Source: Nematostella vectensis (Eukaryota > Cnidaria > Anthozoa > Actiniaria > Edwardsiidae). From it: a stretch of DNA of 64,000 nucleotides. Shown here piece after piece: positions 1-20,200 of the stretch (position 1 is its first letter; every line of letters starts with the position of its first letter). The translations under genes and the position numbers were made by a program. The stretch covers positions 5,166,703 to 5,230,702 of the forward strand of contig NC_064037.1 of NCBI RefSeq assembly GCF_932526225.1, in the 5' to 3' direction. The notes under the pieces are model-generated. The model ran no database searches, was not told the DNA's origin, and worked only from the letters and a program-made list of their open reading frames with translations.

Positions 1-766
1 ATTTGTCTTGTGTTTCCAGTTTCCCAGGATAATGACACTAAAAAACATTACATCACATACAGAGAGGGCAGAAGGGTTTGCGGTGATGGGGTTTTGCCTT
101 AAATCTTGTGCAATTTTTCTGTTTTTAGTATTTTATTCTGCTGTATTGCGGTTTCTCTAGACTGCACAGCTTACGGTTATTGACTTATTTTGACAGGAAT
201 TGTGACCATACAGTAATTGTGCCAAGTTGCTTTTGATTGTTATCTGAGAATTCCATATTATCTGTTTAAATGTTTGAGAAAAAAGGCTTCAGGATGCCAG
301 CATTGTTTTGAATGTGATGTCAGGACAGTTGACCTGCCAAAATCACTACACCATAGCCAGTGATGATGTACCTGCCTTTAACAAGGACTAACCTAGATTT
401 TGATGACTATCTTTATTTATAGGCATATAAAATATACCGAGTTACACCCGTATAACTTTATACTAACAAAATTTGTTGGCTTTAACTGAAAACGGCCCAG
501 TAAAGCCCCTCTTGTATCATAGACAATTCATACGAACAATAACTAAGTTATGAATCTACAAATTGTAGTACAATTCATCAGCCAATAGTATGTGACAAAA
601 GTTCAAATGTAGCCACGCGGAGGGCATGCGTTAATAAGCACAGCAAAATCATACAAGAAAGTATGCTTCAGAACTTACTTACTCCCCTTGACCTTTGCGA
701 TCGCAAAAACGCTTTGCAGTAATCAAACAAAATACTCGAAGAAAACACGCTCACGGGAAACCACAT

Positions 767-1202
767 GTAGAATCCTGCCGCATAGCATCATGGGAGAATT
801 TCTCTGCAAAGAATGACGTCATTTACAATTATCTGTTTTTCTTTTTTTTGTGTGTGTGTGAAGGCTTACATAAAGAAATTTTGTTTTTCACATTTTTATC
901 GTTCCAAAAGTTTACTTTTCGCACAAGCTAAGAGAACTTTGAATTTAGAAAAAAAGAAAAGGAATGTTGTCTGGGGGATACTGAGTAGAATCCTCGCCTA
1001 ATAAAAAGCTTTTATCTTTCACTTGTAAATTTTCTTTTTATATGATAGAGTGATACCCAAAATTAAAATCTCACTATCTAAAGACCTATCTTACGCTCAA
1101 ATGACGTCATGACCACCTGTATTGTGTCTCTAAACTCCACAAAAACAACACTAAAGCTTGTTACCTAGCAACAGGCAAACTCTTCAATGCATCATGGGAG
1201 AA
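767..1202 (+). promoter_or_regulatory. Probable promoter region of the MAK-like kinase with X-box and CRE sites
   Basis: A perfect RFX X-box palindrome, GTTACCTAGCAAC, lies at 1160-1172, about 490 bases upstream of the kinase start codon. Two full CRE/ATF sites (TGACGTCA) lie at 814-821 and 1102-1109. A 14-base string, GCATCATGGGAGAA, occurs twice, at 785-798 and 1189-1202, so the CRE and this string form two similar clusters about 300-400 bases apart. RFX factors drive cilium genes, and MAK/ICK kinases act in cilia, so the X-box fits the gene. The transcription start is not visible. The rest of 1-1660 shows nothing else that I recognise. Confidence 0.6.
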
Positions 1203-1660
1203 ATTATGCGCGGACGAACGAAAATAATTAGAATCCGTAAAGCAAGATTTTCTCTTTATTTATTGGCGATTTACACAAAACATTCGAGGTAATTCATAAC
1301 TGGAGATTAATGTTTAGTCATCAAGCAACACCTATACGTATTTCACTGCAGAATTTGGAACTCAACTTGTGCTGAACATCGCTTTACGAAAGTTGGGCTC
1401 CAAAACGACTGTGTAGCCAGCAATGGCGGAACGGTTGTTTATTTAGAAGAAGTCGTTTTCTTTATATTAACCGAAGAAGTACAAGTGCTAGTTGTTGAAA
1501 TTGGAGAAAACAGAACTCTGCAGTGTTCATGAGATACAGTATAGACGATATTATGCTATTTGAGTAAGGAAAAACGGGAGGATTATTTCATCAAGTTGTT
1601 TACTTCAGTATCTTCAATCGTCGCCAACTAGAAGAAGAATCAAGAGCTGTGTTTAACACC

Positions 1661-9570
<7,910 letters not shown>

Positions 9571-12500
9571 AATGTCCAGGCTGCTTCAATAATAACACAA
9601 ACAAATTTGATAATAAAAATTTAACACCAGGGTTTGATAGAAAAATAGATTAACAAGCAGATGTCTCTCAAACTAACGTATAAATGGCATCACAATTAGT
9701 AAATATTGTACATACTGTTATTTATTGCGATATCGTTCTTTGTTGAAACCGTTTTTGTTTAACCATGTCAGTCTGGAATGAAATGATTATTACGGAACTT
9801 AAATGGTTATTACCGAACTTGGTCATCAAAGACCATTTGGTGCATATTTATTCAATAAATGTTGTCCTGGCAAATAGCGAATGTCAATTGTCCGAAGACA
9901 GCTTAATAGAAAAAGTTGTTTTAGTCTTCTAATTTTTTCAGAAAAATAATTTTAAATCATTGTTGTTTTCTATTGTCAATCCCTTTTACCATTATGATAA
10001 ATAATACCTTTCTGTCATTCGGCAATGCTTTTTTCCTGTTTGCCCTTACAACTTTTTGTCGGAAAGTCTTTTGTCCCAGTTTACCTTTCAAATCTTCCAT
10101 TCACTACTGTTTGCCGAGGCAGGAAAACTGTCAACTGTTCTTGTTTATTTGTTGTTGTTTTAGTAAATCTATGTTTTAGTAAATTGTTTTAGAGAAAAGT
10201 GTAAATTCTTAGAAGCCTATCCACGCATCTAGTGTGTAAATATGTCCACAGTTTTATCCTGCTATAGAGATAGAAAAAAAACATGAATTACTTTCTTGGG
10301 TTAGAAGACGGGATTTAGATTGGAAAGTATCCTTGTTGTTTTATCCCAGTTTCGCCCTCAAATTCTTAAAATGTTACGTTTTTTTCACTACTGGTAAATA
10401 GGTAGTAGAAAATAGATAGTAAATAGTCGTGCTTTCAGTGTTGTGACCATTGAGAAGATCTTAAGGGAGTAATTCACTTGCTTCGCTTTATTCTCTGTGG
10501 CCAGACCACAGCCTGTAAATACAATGATTTGATGACAAAAATACATTTTTCATTACACTGCAACAAATTACTTTTATTCTTCTCTGTTTGGGGTTCGCCA
10601 CTTACAAGAAAAACGTGCATTTATATTATCTAGCCCCTTTGCACGTTTGCTGTGTTAATTATTTTTTTTAGAAATGAACAAAACAATACAATTAACACAG
10701 ATCATAAGATCTTTACAGTAGAATAGCCTGTTAGCTGGCTCTCTATGAGTTAAGCAGTTACCGGGATTCCTGTGGCTACCCCCCTAAAGCATCCATATTT
10801 GTCGAATATATTCGACGCTTATTAGTATTTTAATGATAATAATGAAATGGTAAGTTTATTGAAATCCCCTCGCGGCGATGTAGGCTGAGTGTGACTGTAA
10901 TATCTTTATAAAGTGGGAGTTGTGAGGGACACTGCAATTAGGTAAATCCACGCGCCATTGTGGTTGGCGGAAATTGATGTCATGTGCTTGGGTGAGCAGC
11001 TGTTTCGAATTTGTATCCGCCTACGCCATGAACGGTCAACCCACCCCCCCCCCCCCCCCACCCCCTCCTCCAAACGCGTGTACATGACAGATCACGAAGC
11101 ACTAGCACACTTGCGAGTATTTTACTGAACACAACCCCAACCCCCGACTTTGTAAGCATCGTTATTACGTGAATGTGTCTATTTTTCCCGCAGAGTTTAC
11201 GAAGGCATCATTTATTATGCAGAAGCGGTCTGTGCATGCGGTCCCAAAACAAATGTTTATATCATTTTATTTTGCTGCCAAAGAAAGGAAGCACACCGAA
11301 TCAATAAGCGTTCATTTTGTTTAAAATCAGAATATTTTTCAATCAAATTTTGTGGTAATCATAGAAAAAAAAACTGCTTTGAGCTACTCCAGTCTCTTTG
11401 AGTGGCATCTTATTTTTTTCTATTTTATTAACATATCTAGCGATTAGACAAAAGGATGTCGCAAATTTCATGATTTTCTTCTTTACGATCAGTAACTTTA
11501 TTGCTAGATCACAACAACCAAGACGCGACATAAAGTACAAAACTTTTTGGAGCTTAAGAGATTTAAATTATCGATCATTCCATTTTTTCTTCAACTAATT
11601 CTCTTTCCTTCGACTTTCGCAGTTTGACCACAGGTAACCCAGAAATAGCTTTTGAACGGGACTGTAGATCACTTTTGAAAACAAAATAAAAGTTTAGGTT
11701 CAAAAACAGAACCTGAGGTCTGGTAAACAACAATCCTGGTTCACAGATCCGGGTGCATGCAGCCCAAACCAGACAGAAAAAAAAACATGCATACAACGAT
11801 GAAAAGAGGCTCTTGCACGTCTTGGGTCTTCTTGGAGGCAAGAGAAAAAAGACATGGACGATCGAAGCCCCCCTTACCCCCCTTTACTTTTCTAATGGTC
11901 CCTCTTTGCGTACCCCACCTGGGCACCTTGTAGGTAGGTGCCCAGTCATGCGCAGAGCGCGTTTCTTGCTTCAGGATACTCTTTTTGTATTCCTATTTAG
12001 GTGGATAATTAAGGGAATTCTAATAAAATTCTTTTAAGGAAATTGACAAACGAAAGGTGCTAAAAAGACCATCCGAAATAATGTATTTCGGATTTTTTGT
12101 ATTTTCGTTTCCATTTTCTTTGAAAATTGTGTTATATTGTCAGAAAACGAGCACAATTGTCGCGAACTATTGTCACTAGTACCTTAATACACTCCGTGAC
12201 GCATTTTGAAATCCATATAAGGAAAATTAGGGAATAGAAAGCGCATGCATGAGCCTTGGAGCGAGGAACATGCCACATAATAATGTATTAATACCTCTCT
12301 GGAAACAAATAAAATTTCAAGTTAACTTCAAACGTGACGTGTTCTTAAAGAGTGTAACAACCTCCAATATCATCTAAAGGTAAGACTAAAATTTTATAAC
12401 GCTAGATCGAAATGTGTATTTAATTTGTTATAAACAACTGTTTTATAGAGCGCACCATAGAATAGTCTAAAGGTAGGCTATTATTTTTAATATTCACACC

Positions 12501-13018
12501 CCTTTTTTATTTTCGACTACTGTCCTCTATTTTAATTTTCTACCGCCAATAAAAATGCAGCACACCCAGTGGGCAAGTCACTTCGTCTCACCAGGGGAAG
12601 CCCAACACTCGATCACATGCGCTTTTTTCTTGTCGATGTTTTAAAGTGTTGCCGCGAAAAATATTCGCCGCAGCAATTTAGTTATGGGACTAAACGGAAG
12701 TTCTCACAAGAGATGTTTTTAAGGACAATTTGAGCAAGGCCTTTCTTTTGTATAAAGCTTAAATATTAGCATATTGTTCGGCTATCTACTGGGAGTAAGT
12801 AGTAGCTGATGTACAGACATTGAGGAAACATTTATTTAAACACATGAAGTGATAAAAGGTAAAAGAACATGCTTTCGAGCTATATGTGTTATACACAAAG
12901 CTACATAATGACATTAAGTTTGGCAGTATTTTTTGTAAACAAACACCTGTTTTCGGGTAGAAAAACATTAGCAACTTTTCTTTTCTTTTCTTTATAGAGC
13001 ATGTCATGTTTTTAAAAC
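9571..13018. other. Intergenic stretch, no gene recognised
   Basis: This interval is AT-rich and holds no open frame with family resemblance. It contains a C-run around 11043-11060, a 23-base hairpin at about 12070-12092 and AATAAA strings near 9612 and 9853 that could end the kinase transcript. A pyrimidine tract followed by AG at about 12980-12998 resembles a splice acceptor just ahead of the next coding region, so a 5' untranslated exon may lie here. Confidence 0.5.
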
Positions 13019-13846
13019 ATGGTCATGGAGAGCACATCTAAACGCCAGAGCAATTACTTAACTGCTTCTCGTGCAACCAACTCGGAATCGACGCATGGGA
13101 GAATTTCTGGTTTCAAGCTGAGCTCTGCTCGTTTAACTCTCCCTCCAATCGATAACACGATCCAGCAGCTCACAAATCCCGGGCGAAGGCGGCTAGGGAC
13201 AGAGACTGGCGACGAACCAGCTCTACACGAGCTAGTACTGAAAGCAAACCGCCGCCAAGAATCGAACCCTCGCGCTGCGCCGTCGACAACACGGGCACCT
13301 GACGACTTTTCTCAACACGATTTCAGAGAGACGAGGGAAGCCGATAAAAACAGAAAAGCTGAAGTTCCCGTTAAACATGTTGAAAAGGGGCCGATCGCCT
13401 TTCCCAAGGCATACACCGTACTGCCACCGATTAACAACAACCTGTATGAAGAGAAACAAAATGTCCGTATTGCTAAAAACCGGAAAAGAAGTGATGACAT
13501 ACATAAAGTATCGCATATGAGACGTCCCTCAGAAAAAAGATATTCGAAGAAGTTCTCGGCAGCATCATTGCAAATCACTTTCGAGGGATCAGAGCCCCCA
13601 GCTCCGAATACAGTCGATGATTTGTCAGAAACTGATGTTGTCATTGAGACAGAAATTCACTCTAATAGACACGAAATCGAACCACAGGAAATCCACGAGG
13701 AATTAATGTCGTTTTTGAAATGCGACGAAAGTAGACGACGTAATGCAGTGTGCGCACTTCTGGATGAAAACCTTATTCACGCAGCAGATATTATACGGGA
13801 TATGTTACTGAGACAAACCATGGAAGAACTGTGTATGATGTGGTGA
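13019..13846 (+). CDS. Uncharacterised protein, intronless 275-residue coding region
   Basis: I do not recognise a family. The frame opens with ATG GTC ATG GAG, giving two nearby starts, and ends with TGA at 13844-13846. The protein is basic and serine/arginine-rich over residues 1-190 with few hydrophobic stretches, so it is probably disordered. The last 60 residues look more structured, with an acidic run, then predicted helices ending in LRQTMEELCMMW. Sequence composition (GC-richer, uninterrupted) differs from the flanks, which supports real coding. A strong polypyrimidine tract and AG 20 bases upstream of the ATG suggests that this is the coding exon of a spliced transcript with a 5' leader exon. 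No poly(A) signal was clear nearby. It could also be a lineage-specific gene. Confidence 0.55.
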   Translation: MVMESTSKRQSNYLTASRATNSESTHGRISGFKLSSARLTLPPIDNTIQQLTNPGRRRLGTETGDEPALHELVLKANRRQESNPRAAPSTTRAPDDFSQHDFRETREADKNRKAEVPVKHVEKGPIAFPKAYTVLPPINNNLYEEKQNVRIAKNRKRSDDIHKVSHMRRPSEKRYSKKFSAASLQITFEGSEPPAPNTVDDLSETDVVIETEIHSNRHEIEPQEIHEELMSFLKCDESRRRNAVCALLDENLIHAADIIRDMLLRQTMEELCMMW

Positions 13847-14603
13847 ACGGTGATTCATTATGAAACTGCTATAATCGACTTTAAAAACCAAGCGACCGTT
13901 TTCTTTTTCACCAAGGGGTGGCGAGTAACAACCTGTCTATGTGCCTAACCATTTCAATACATTTTATCTGAATGAACAACTAAGTGACGGCGATCAGTGA
14001 ACTTGTCATGTCTAAGACAGAAACTTCTTCAAGATGGGCTGATTATGAAAACGAGTCTAGCCTCGGGGTCTAGAGGAAAGGGGTCTTCAGAAGAAAATAT
14101 ATATATGTTTGCGTATTTTCTATTAACAAAGCAAGGGTGAATATTGTTTTGTTGCCCGTAAACATGTCCTATTTTTCGCAGAAAAAGATGAATATAGTTC
14201 AAAGTTATTTCTTCTTCTAAAAACTCTCTGTTTTCATAAACAGGTGTGAAAAGTTATTGCGAATCCACGATAACATCATGATCTAATGACCGCACGAAAC
14301 TCATCCTGAATAATAGAAGATTATCAAAATTTAACAACGCCAAATCTATAAACTTGACTTCAGACGATGATGATAAGAGTCGGGAAACCAGTTTTGAAAA
14401 TGGGATTTTCAGTTAATTAAAGTAGCGAATTTCATTTCTTAAATTCTTAAATTAGAGGCAGACGTACCCTGGAACAATGGTCTATATTTGGCCTCTAGGA
14501 TACGTACACAAAATGACCCTAAATTTAGCGCCACACATGCTTCTCGCCACTCGAGAGTGTGGGGGAACTATGGCAGAGCGGTCCAGTTGATGCTGGGGAC
14601 TAG

Positions 14604-15860
14604 GTGCTAAACTCCAACCAGTCACAGCTGTGTGACGTCCTTGACGTAAACAAACATCTCCGGCCAATTTCTCTGACGCCTGTGCTGTCTAAGCTCGCAG
14701 AAGATTACGTAGTCGAGCAGCACCTCAAGCCTGCCGTCCTGAAAAAGGTCGATGTAAATCAGTTCGGGACTGTACCGGGGTCGAACACGACTCACGCGCT
14801 TATTAGCATGCATCATTCTTGGCTAAGTGCGACGGACGGAAACGGGGCGACAGCCAGGACCATCCTGTTTGATTTCCGCAAGGCCTTTGATCTGATAGAT
14901 CATCACATCCTTGTGCGAAAGCTGATGACGTACGACCTACCTAGTACTATAACAGTCTGGATCGTTGACTTCCTCACGTCACGGAGACAGCGCGTCCAAC
15001 TCTGCCAAGATTGTTATTCAGAGTGGGGCACCATCCCATCTGGTGTCCCACAAGGAACGAAGCTGGGTCCGTGGCTGTTCACGATAATGATAAATGACTT
15101 ATCCATTACTGAGGTGGATTTGTGGAAATATGTAGACGATACCACCATCACAGAAGCAATCCACAAGGGCCAGACCAGCAGCAATCTACAACATCTGGTG
15201 GACGACTTAGGCAATCAGGTAGCCTCAGATAAGTTCGAGTTAAACGAAGCTAAATGCAAAGAGCTCCGAATCTCCTTTGCGCGATCTCCGCCCGTATTCG
15301 ACCCAATAATGGTTAACAATACTGAGCTGGAATGCGTTTCACAAGCTAAGATCTTAGGCGTAACCTTTTCGAGTGACCTTAAGTGGAACGCCCACGTAGA
15401 TGAAGTTATCAAAAAGGTAAATAAGCGTCTTTACTTTCTACGCCAGCTTAAGCGCGCACACGTAAAACCAAAGGAGCTCATTCTATTTTATCTAACTTGC
15501 ATTAGACCATGTACAGAGTACGCATGCGCGCTATTTCATAATAGTTTGACCAAGTACTTAGCAGCAGATTTGGAGTCATGTCAGAAGCGTGCGCTTAGAA
15601 TAATATTTCCAGACGACTCTTATGCACAGGCATTACTTGTCTCTAATATCACAACACTACATGAAAGACGTGAGGTCGCAACAAACAAACTCTTTAGCGA
15701 AGTCATGGCCAGTCCAAACCACAAACTACATAGGCTGCTCCCTCAGCAGAACTCTAGAATTAATATTAGGGAGAGGCGGGTCTTTGCCATCAAAGCCAAC
15801 ACGCAACGTTTTGCAAAAAGTTTTTTAATGTTCATTGCCTCCACTAAATTTTACGACTAG
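14604..15860 (+). CDS. LINE reverse transcriptase, N-terminally truncated ORF
   Basis: About 415 codons are open with no stop or frameshift to the TAG at 15858-15860. The frame has no natural start: it enters from truncated sequence, and the first in-frame codon listed here is GTG. RT block 0 is KHLRPISLTPVLSKL. Motif A is FDFRKAFDLIDHH, motif B contains PSGVPQGTKLGPWLF, and motif C is KYVDDTT with the YxDD catalytic aspartates intact. The thumb follows (AKILGVTFSSDLKWNAHV) and then a C-terminal region. The intact frame points to a fairly recent insertion. It belongs to the CR1/L2/Rex1 side of the Jockey group; the exact clade needs a tree. The truncated copy should not be mobile by itself. 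Confidence 0.85.
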   Translation: MLNSNQSQLCDVLDVNKHLRPISLTPVLSKLAEDYVVEQHLKPAVLKKVDVNQFGTVPGSNTTHALISMHHSWLSATDGNGATARTILFDFRKAFDLIDHHILVRKLMTYDLPSTITVWIVDFLTSRRQRVQLCQDCYSEWGTIPSGVPQGTKLGPWLFTIMINDLSITEVDLWKYVDDTTITEAIHKGQTSSNLQHLVDDLGNQVASDKFELNEAKCKELRISFARSPPVFDPIMVNNTELECVSQAKILGVTFSSDLKWNAHVDEVIKKVNKRLYFLRQLKRAHVKPKELILFYLTCIRPCTEYACALFHNSLTKYLAADLESCQKRALRIIFPDDSYAQALLVSNITTLHERREVATNKLFSEVMASPNHKLHRLLPQQNSRINIRERRVFAIKANTQRFAKSFLMFIASTKFYD

Positions 15861-16016
15861 ATATTTAAATCAACGCAGTATAGATTTGATCAAGCCTGTA
15901 ATTTTAGATTCATATTTAGATTTTTAGAATTTTTAAGTATTTGACTATTGTAGCATAACGTAATTCAACCTTCGGGTTGCAAAGTTTTTTAATAAACCTA
16001 TCTATCTATCTATCAC
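14604..16016 (+). mobile_element. 5'-truncated APE-type LINE (CR1/L2-like) with (TATC)n tail
   Basis: The element keeps the reverse transcriptase half of its ORF, a short 3' region and a simple-repeat tail of TATC units at about 15998-16014. The 5' part is missing, as is normal for target-primed reverse transcription. The endonuclease is not present upstream. The tail runs directly into a foldback element at 16024, so one of the two inserted next to or at the edge of the other. Confidence 0.85.
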
Positions 16017-16023
16017 ACCTCTC

Positions 16024-16285
16024 CAAGGGCGTTGGGAACAGAGGCTGTTTGGTAAATTGATTTAGAAATGACAAACAACGAAACTCCCCTCTGACGACAC
16101 TTAGGTCGGGCACGTTTCGTATATCGCGTCGGGGACTATTCGCGCGCCACGGGGTAGTAGCTTGGATTACGCAACGTAACTTGACCGTCAAAAAACAAGG
16201 CACAATTCGACTAAATCAGAGAGGAGTTTCGTTGTTTATCATTTCTAAATCAAGTTACCAAACAACCTCTGTTCCCAACGCCCTT
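16024..16285. mobile_element. Foldback/MITE element with about 70-bp inverted arms
   Basis: The left arm at 16024-16094 (caagggcgttgggaacagag...) is repeated in reverse complement at 16217-16285 with a few mismatches, leaving a GC-rich loop of about 120 bases. No protein is encoded. The transcript could form a long hairpin. Confidence 0.8.
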
Positions 16286-16289
16286 GACT

Positions 16290-17282
16290 TTCCCCAACAA
16301 CAACTGCTGATTTGAGCCAGACATTCCATTCCATCGTTCACTCACACGGCACCGCGGTAGTCCTGGTCCTTCTTGGTTTCTAGTCAATTATCGAAATTCC
16401 TTTTTTCTTTTATATAATTAGGGTTTGCGGGAGGAAATACGTCAACATTGTTAACAGTGTTAACATAGACGATTTGCTGCATTCAACGCAGGCGAAGAAG
16501 CCATGATAAAGGGGCGAGCATGCGAGCACGGTTAAATTTTTACTACAGTTTTTTTAAATTAAAATTAACAATTTTCCTTGCGGCAATAATTACTAGTGAA
16601 GCATCACTCGCTTTTACTCTTGACCTAAATATATTGCTCACATGGGGTTCGTAGGCGATAGATATGTGTGTGAGGCGGGGATGGATGGGCGGACGTCACA
16701 CCCCCCCAGTATTGCAAGACTGCTCGAATAACTTGGCGAGAACTTGGAACCTTTTGGCGAGTAATTAGAACAGCTTAATTTTGCAAAAAAATTCGGGGGA
16801 ACATTTTAGCTAATCGTACAAATCTCTAAACAATATTCAAGGCTGGCAAGAATAATATAGTATTTGTCATGAGGTTGTTGTATACTCCTTTTTATATAAT
16901 AACGTAGAGGTCATTATGGTCCGTTCTTATTTTTGAAGCATGTTAAGGCTGAAAATTATTAGAATGAGAATTACAGAAATGATCAATAGCAATAATATGT
17001 ACGGTTGTGTTTATTATGAACACAATTTGAGAACGCATCCAGACTAGCAAAACAATATTTTGTTGCAATCAACTTTGATGAAAGTTCAGGCTGGACATTA
17101 TTATATAAAAGGTTCTTATTAAAAAATAATAAGAGTGTATGCTAGAGCGTGACGGGTCATTCCCTTGATAATATCGCGGCGATACTGTAGTTTATGGTAG
17201 ATCGCGTATCGTGTTACGCGTCCGTAATATCGCTCCACTTAGAATCCGACAGTTTATGGTAAACAGCGTGATTCTATTCATC
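16290..17282. other. Intergenic region upstream of the SLC7 gene
   Basis: No gene was recognised. It should contain the SLC7 promoter. The only in-frame upstream extension of the SLC7 exon would add a hydrophobic leader before MADEPAP, which I think is untranslated. No clear regulatory motif was recognised. Confidence 0.4.
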
Positions 17283-20200
17283 ATGGCTGACGAGCCAGCA
17301 CCATCCATTGCACAAACCGAGGCTGAGCCCCTACAAGACGAAAACGCCTGTCCCAAGCAAACCCAAGACGAATACATAGGACTCAGGCGAAACGTAGGCC
17401 TGTCTGGGGCGGTGGCATTCCTTGTTGGAACTATCATAGGCTCCGGCATCTTCGCTACTCCTCGCTGGGTTTTGCTATATACTGGATCTGTGGGACTAAG
17501 TCTTCTCGTTTGGGCACTATGCGGGATGATAGCACTCTTTGGCTCGCTGAGCTATGTGGAGCTAGCTCTCATGATTCCACGATGTGGTGGCGAGTACGCT
17601 TACCTGATGCAGGCTTTTGGGCCCTTCGCAGCTTTCCTCTACAGCTGGATCTCAGTGTGTTTCCTCAAACCTGCCACAGTGTTAATTCTGCTTGCGTTTG
17701 GGGCCTATGTGATAGAACCGTTTTTTCCTCATTGTAGCCATCGTGAGGACCTGGTGCCTGTTATCAAGATCCTCGCCGCCTCCGCGTTGGGTATGTCACA
17801 ACGTGATCATAATAATCTAACAAGTTTGGGAAAGTGAACTTTTTGACCTGGAATTCAAACTTTCAAGAGTTCTACAAATTATAATGGGGTGGGATACTAA
17901 TCGAATTGACCCCTCCCCCCCCCCCCCCAAGCTTTATGTTATATATAAGAACGTTTGATTTTCAGACTATCTATGGAGCATTTTAAGGCTGAATAAATTC
18001 CTCAGGATGTGCCTCAAATTTCAGTGACATCGCAAACCGAAATTTGGTACAGATCTCGCATAGCACGATATGCTTGTTTGCTCACTCATCAGTATATCAT
18101 ATTTCTCACTTACAAATGCACGCGAGGTAAACAATCCCGACATTTTCCGGGAAAACTCGAGAATTCTCGGGAATTATTATTGGCAACCCATGTCCATTAT
18201 CAGAGTCCTGGGAATCCAGGAGAATTCACGAGACCCTTATAACTCCACAGGGATCCACGAGAATTCACGAAATCTCGGGGGATTATTTCAGCAGGGCTAC
18301 TATTACTATTTAATGTTGATTTCGGATGCATCACGATAATAACAACGATATGTTCTAAGCATGGTCTCACAATTTGGTGAAATTTAAAGCGGAAATTTCA
18401 TTTTTAATAAAAAAATAGTGTACCGTAGAGCCAATTATAATAATAATTGCACCTCTACTTACATCGTCCATTAGGTTTTGGGAATTTTTTTTTTTTCGCC
18501 TCTTTCACGACGCTGGGGGTTTTCATGTATTGTTTTGCTTTTACTGCCGAAAGCTTGTCGTGAGCACAAACTAATTAAATCAATTGCCGGATTCCACAGG
18601 AGTGATCACTATCGTGAACTGCGCAAGCGTAAAGTGGTCGAGTCGAATACAAATCGCCTTCACTGTTGGCAAGATGATTGCTATACTAATGTTAGTCTTG
18701 ACGGGGATCGTGCGTATTGCACAAGGTAAAAAGACCAGAGATACAGACGATAGGCGGGCGGACAGACAGACACTTTGTGGACAGATAGACAGCCACTAGG
18801 TGGACAGATTGACAGTCACTTAGTGGAAAGACAGACAGTCACTAGGTGGTCAGATAGACAGTCACTTAGTGGAAAGACAGACAGTCATTAGGTGGTCAGA
18901 TGGACAGTCACTAGTGGAAAGACAGACAATTACTAGGTGGTCAGATAGACAGTCACTTAGTGGAAAGACAGACAGACCGACGGAGGAGGGACACTCAGAT
19001 CATAAGGCGTGTAACCAAGGAATGGCTGACGGGAGCCATAGTTATAATATTGAAAAAGTATAGTATTTAAAGACTCCTTAATAAGAAATGACCCATTTTT
19101 TGGCCGCAAAGGGGGTACGTGCATACCCTGCGCACCCCTGTGTGTACGTGCCTGGATCATGGCGCTTGACTTTTCATAACGATAACAAAAAACGATAACA
19201 AAAAACGATAACAAAAAACACAAAAATAAACTCAAATCTCAATGTTTTAAGGCCATGTGTCAAGCCTCAAAGACTCGTTCCAGGGCACTGCAACGAGCTT
19301 GGGGATGGTCGGCTTCGCATTTTACAACGGGCTATTTTCATATGATGGATGGTAAGAAAATGATCAAACTAGTTATTATTTGTGCTTTCAATACTTACAC
19401 CCTTCACTAGCAGCCTCAACTCCGCATATAAAAGCATCTCTTGCATTAGTATCACCATCCTAGTATCCTCCTATTACTAGCACCCTCCTATTAGTAGCAC
19501 CCTCCTAATACCCTCCTATTAGTAGCACCCTCCTATAAGTAGCACCCTCCTAGCACCCTCCTTTTAGTAGCACCCTCGTAGTACCCTCCTATTAGTAGCA
19601 CCCTCCTAATACCCTCCTATTAGTAGTACCCTCCTTTTAGTAGCACCCTCGTAGTACCCTCCTATTAGTAGCACCCTACTAGTACCCTCCTATTAGTAGC
19701 ACCCTTCTAGTACCCTCCTATTAGTAGCACCCTCCTAGTACCCTCCTATTAGTAGCAGCCTCCTTTTAGTAGCACCCTCCTAGTACCCTCCTATTAGTAG
19801 CACCCTTCTAGTACCCTCCTATTAGTAGCACCCTTCTAGTACCCTCCTATTAGTAGCAGCCTCCTTTTAGTAGCACCCTCGTAGTTCCCCTTCTATTAGT
19901 AGCACCCTACTAGTACCCTCCTATTAGTAGCACCCTCCTAGTACCCTCCTATTAGTAGCACCCTCCTAGTACCCTCCTATTAGTAGCACCCTTCTAGTAC
20001 CCTCCTATTAGTTGCACCCTACTAGTACCCCCTATTAGTAGCACCCTCCTAGTATCCTCCTATTAGTAGCACCCTCCTAATACCCCCTATTAGTATCACC
20101 CTCCTAGTACCCTCCTATTAGTAGCACCCTCCTTTTAGTAGCACCCCCCTATTAGTAGCACCCTCCTAGTACCCTCCTATTAGTAGCACCCTCCTAATAC

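Noticed and set aside
12070-12092. Hairpin followed by T-run resembling a bacterial terminator
   Set aside because: The window is animal nuclear DNA; this is a small inverted repeat without a gene before it.
14604-14606. Start codon for the LINE RT frame
   Set aside because: It is GTG in a truncated copy just after a stop; the true ORF start was lost with the 5' end.
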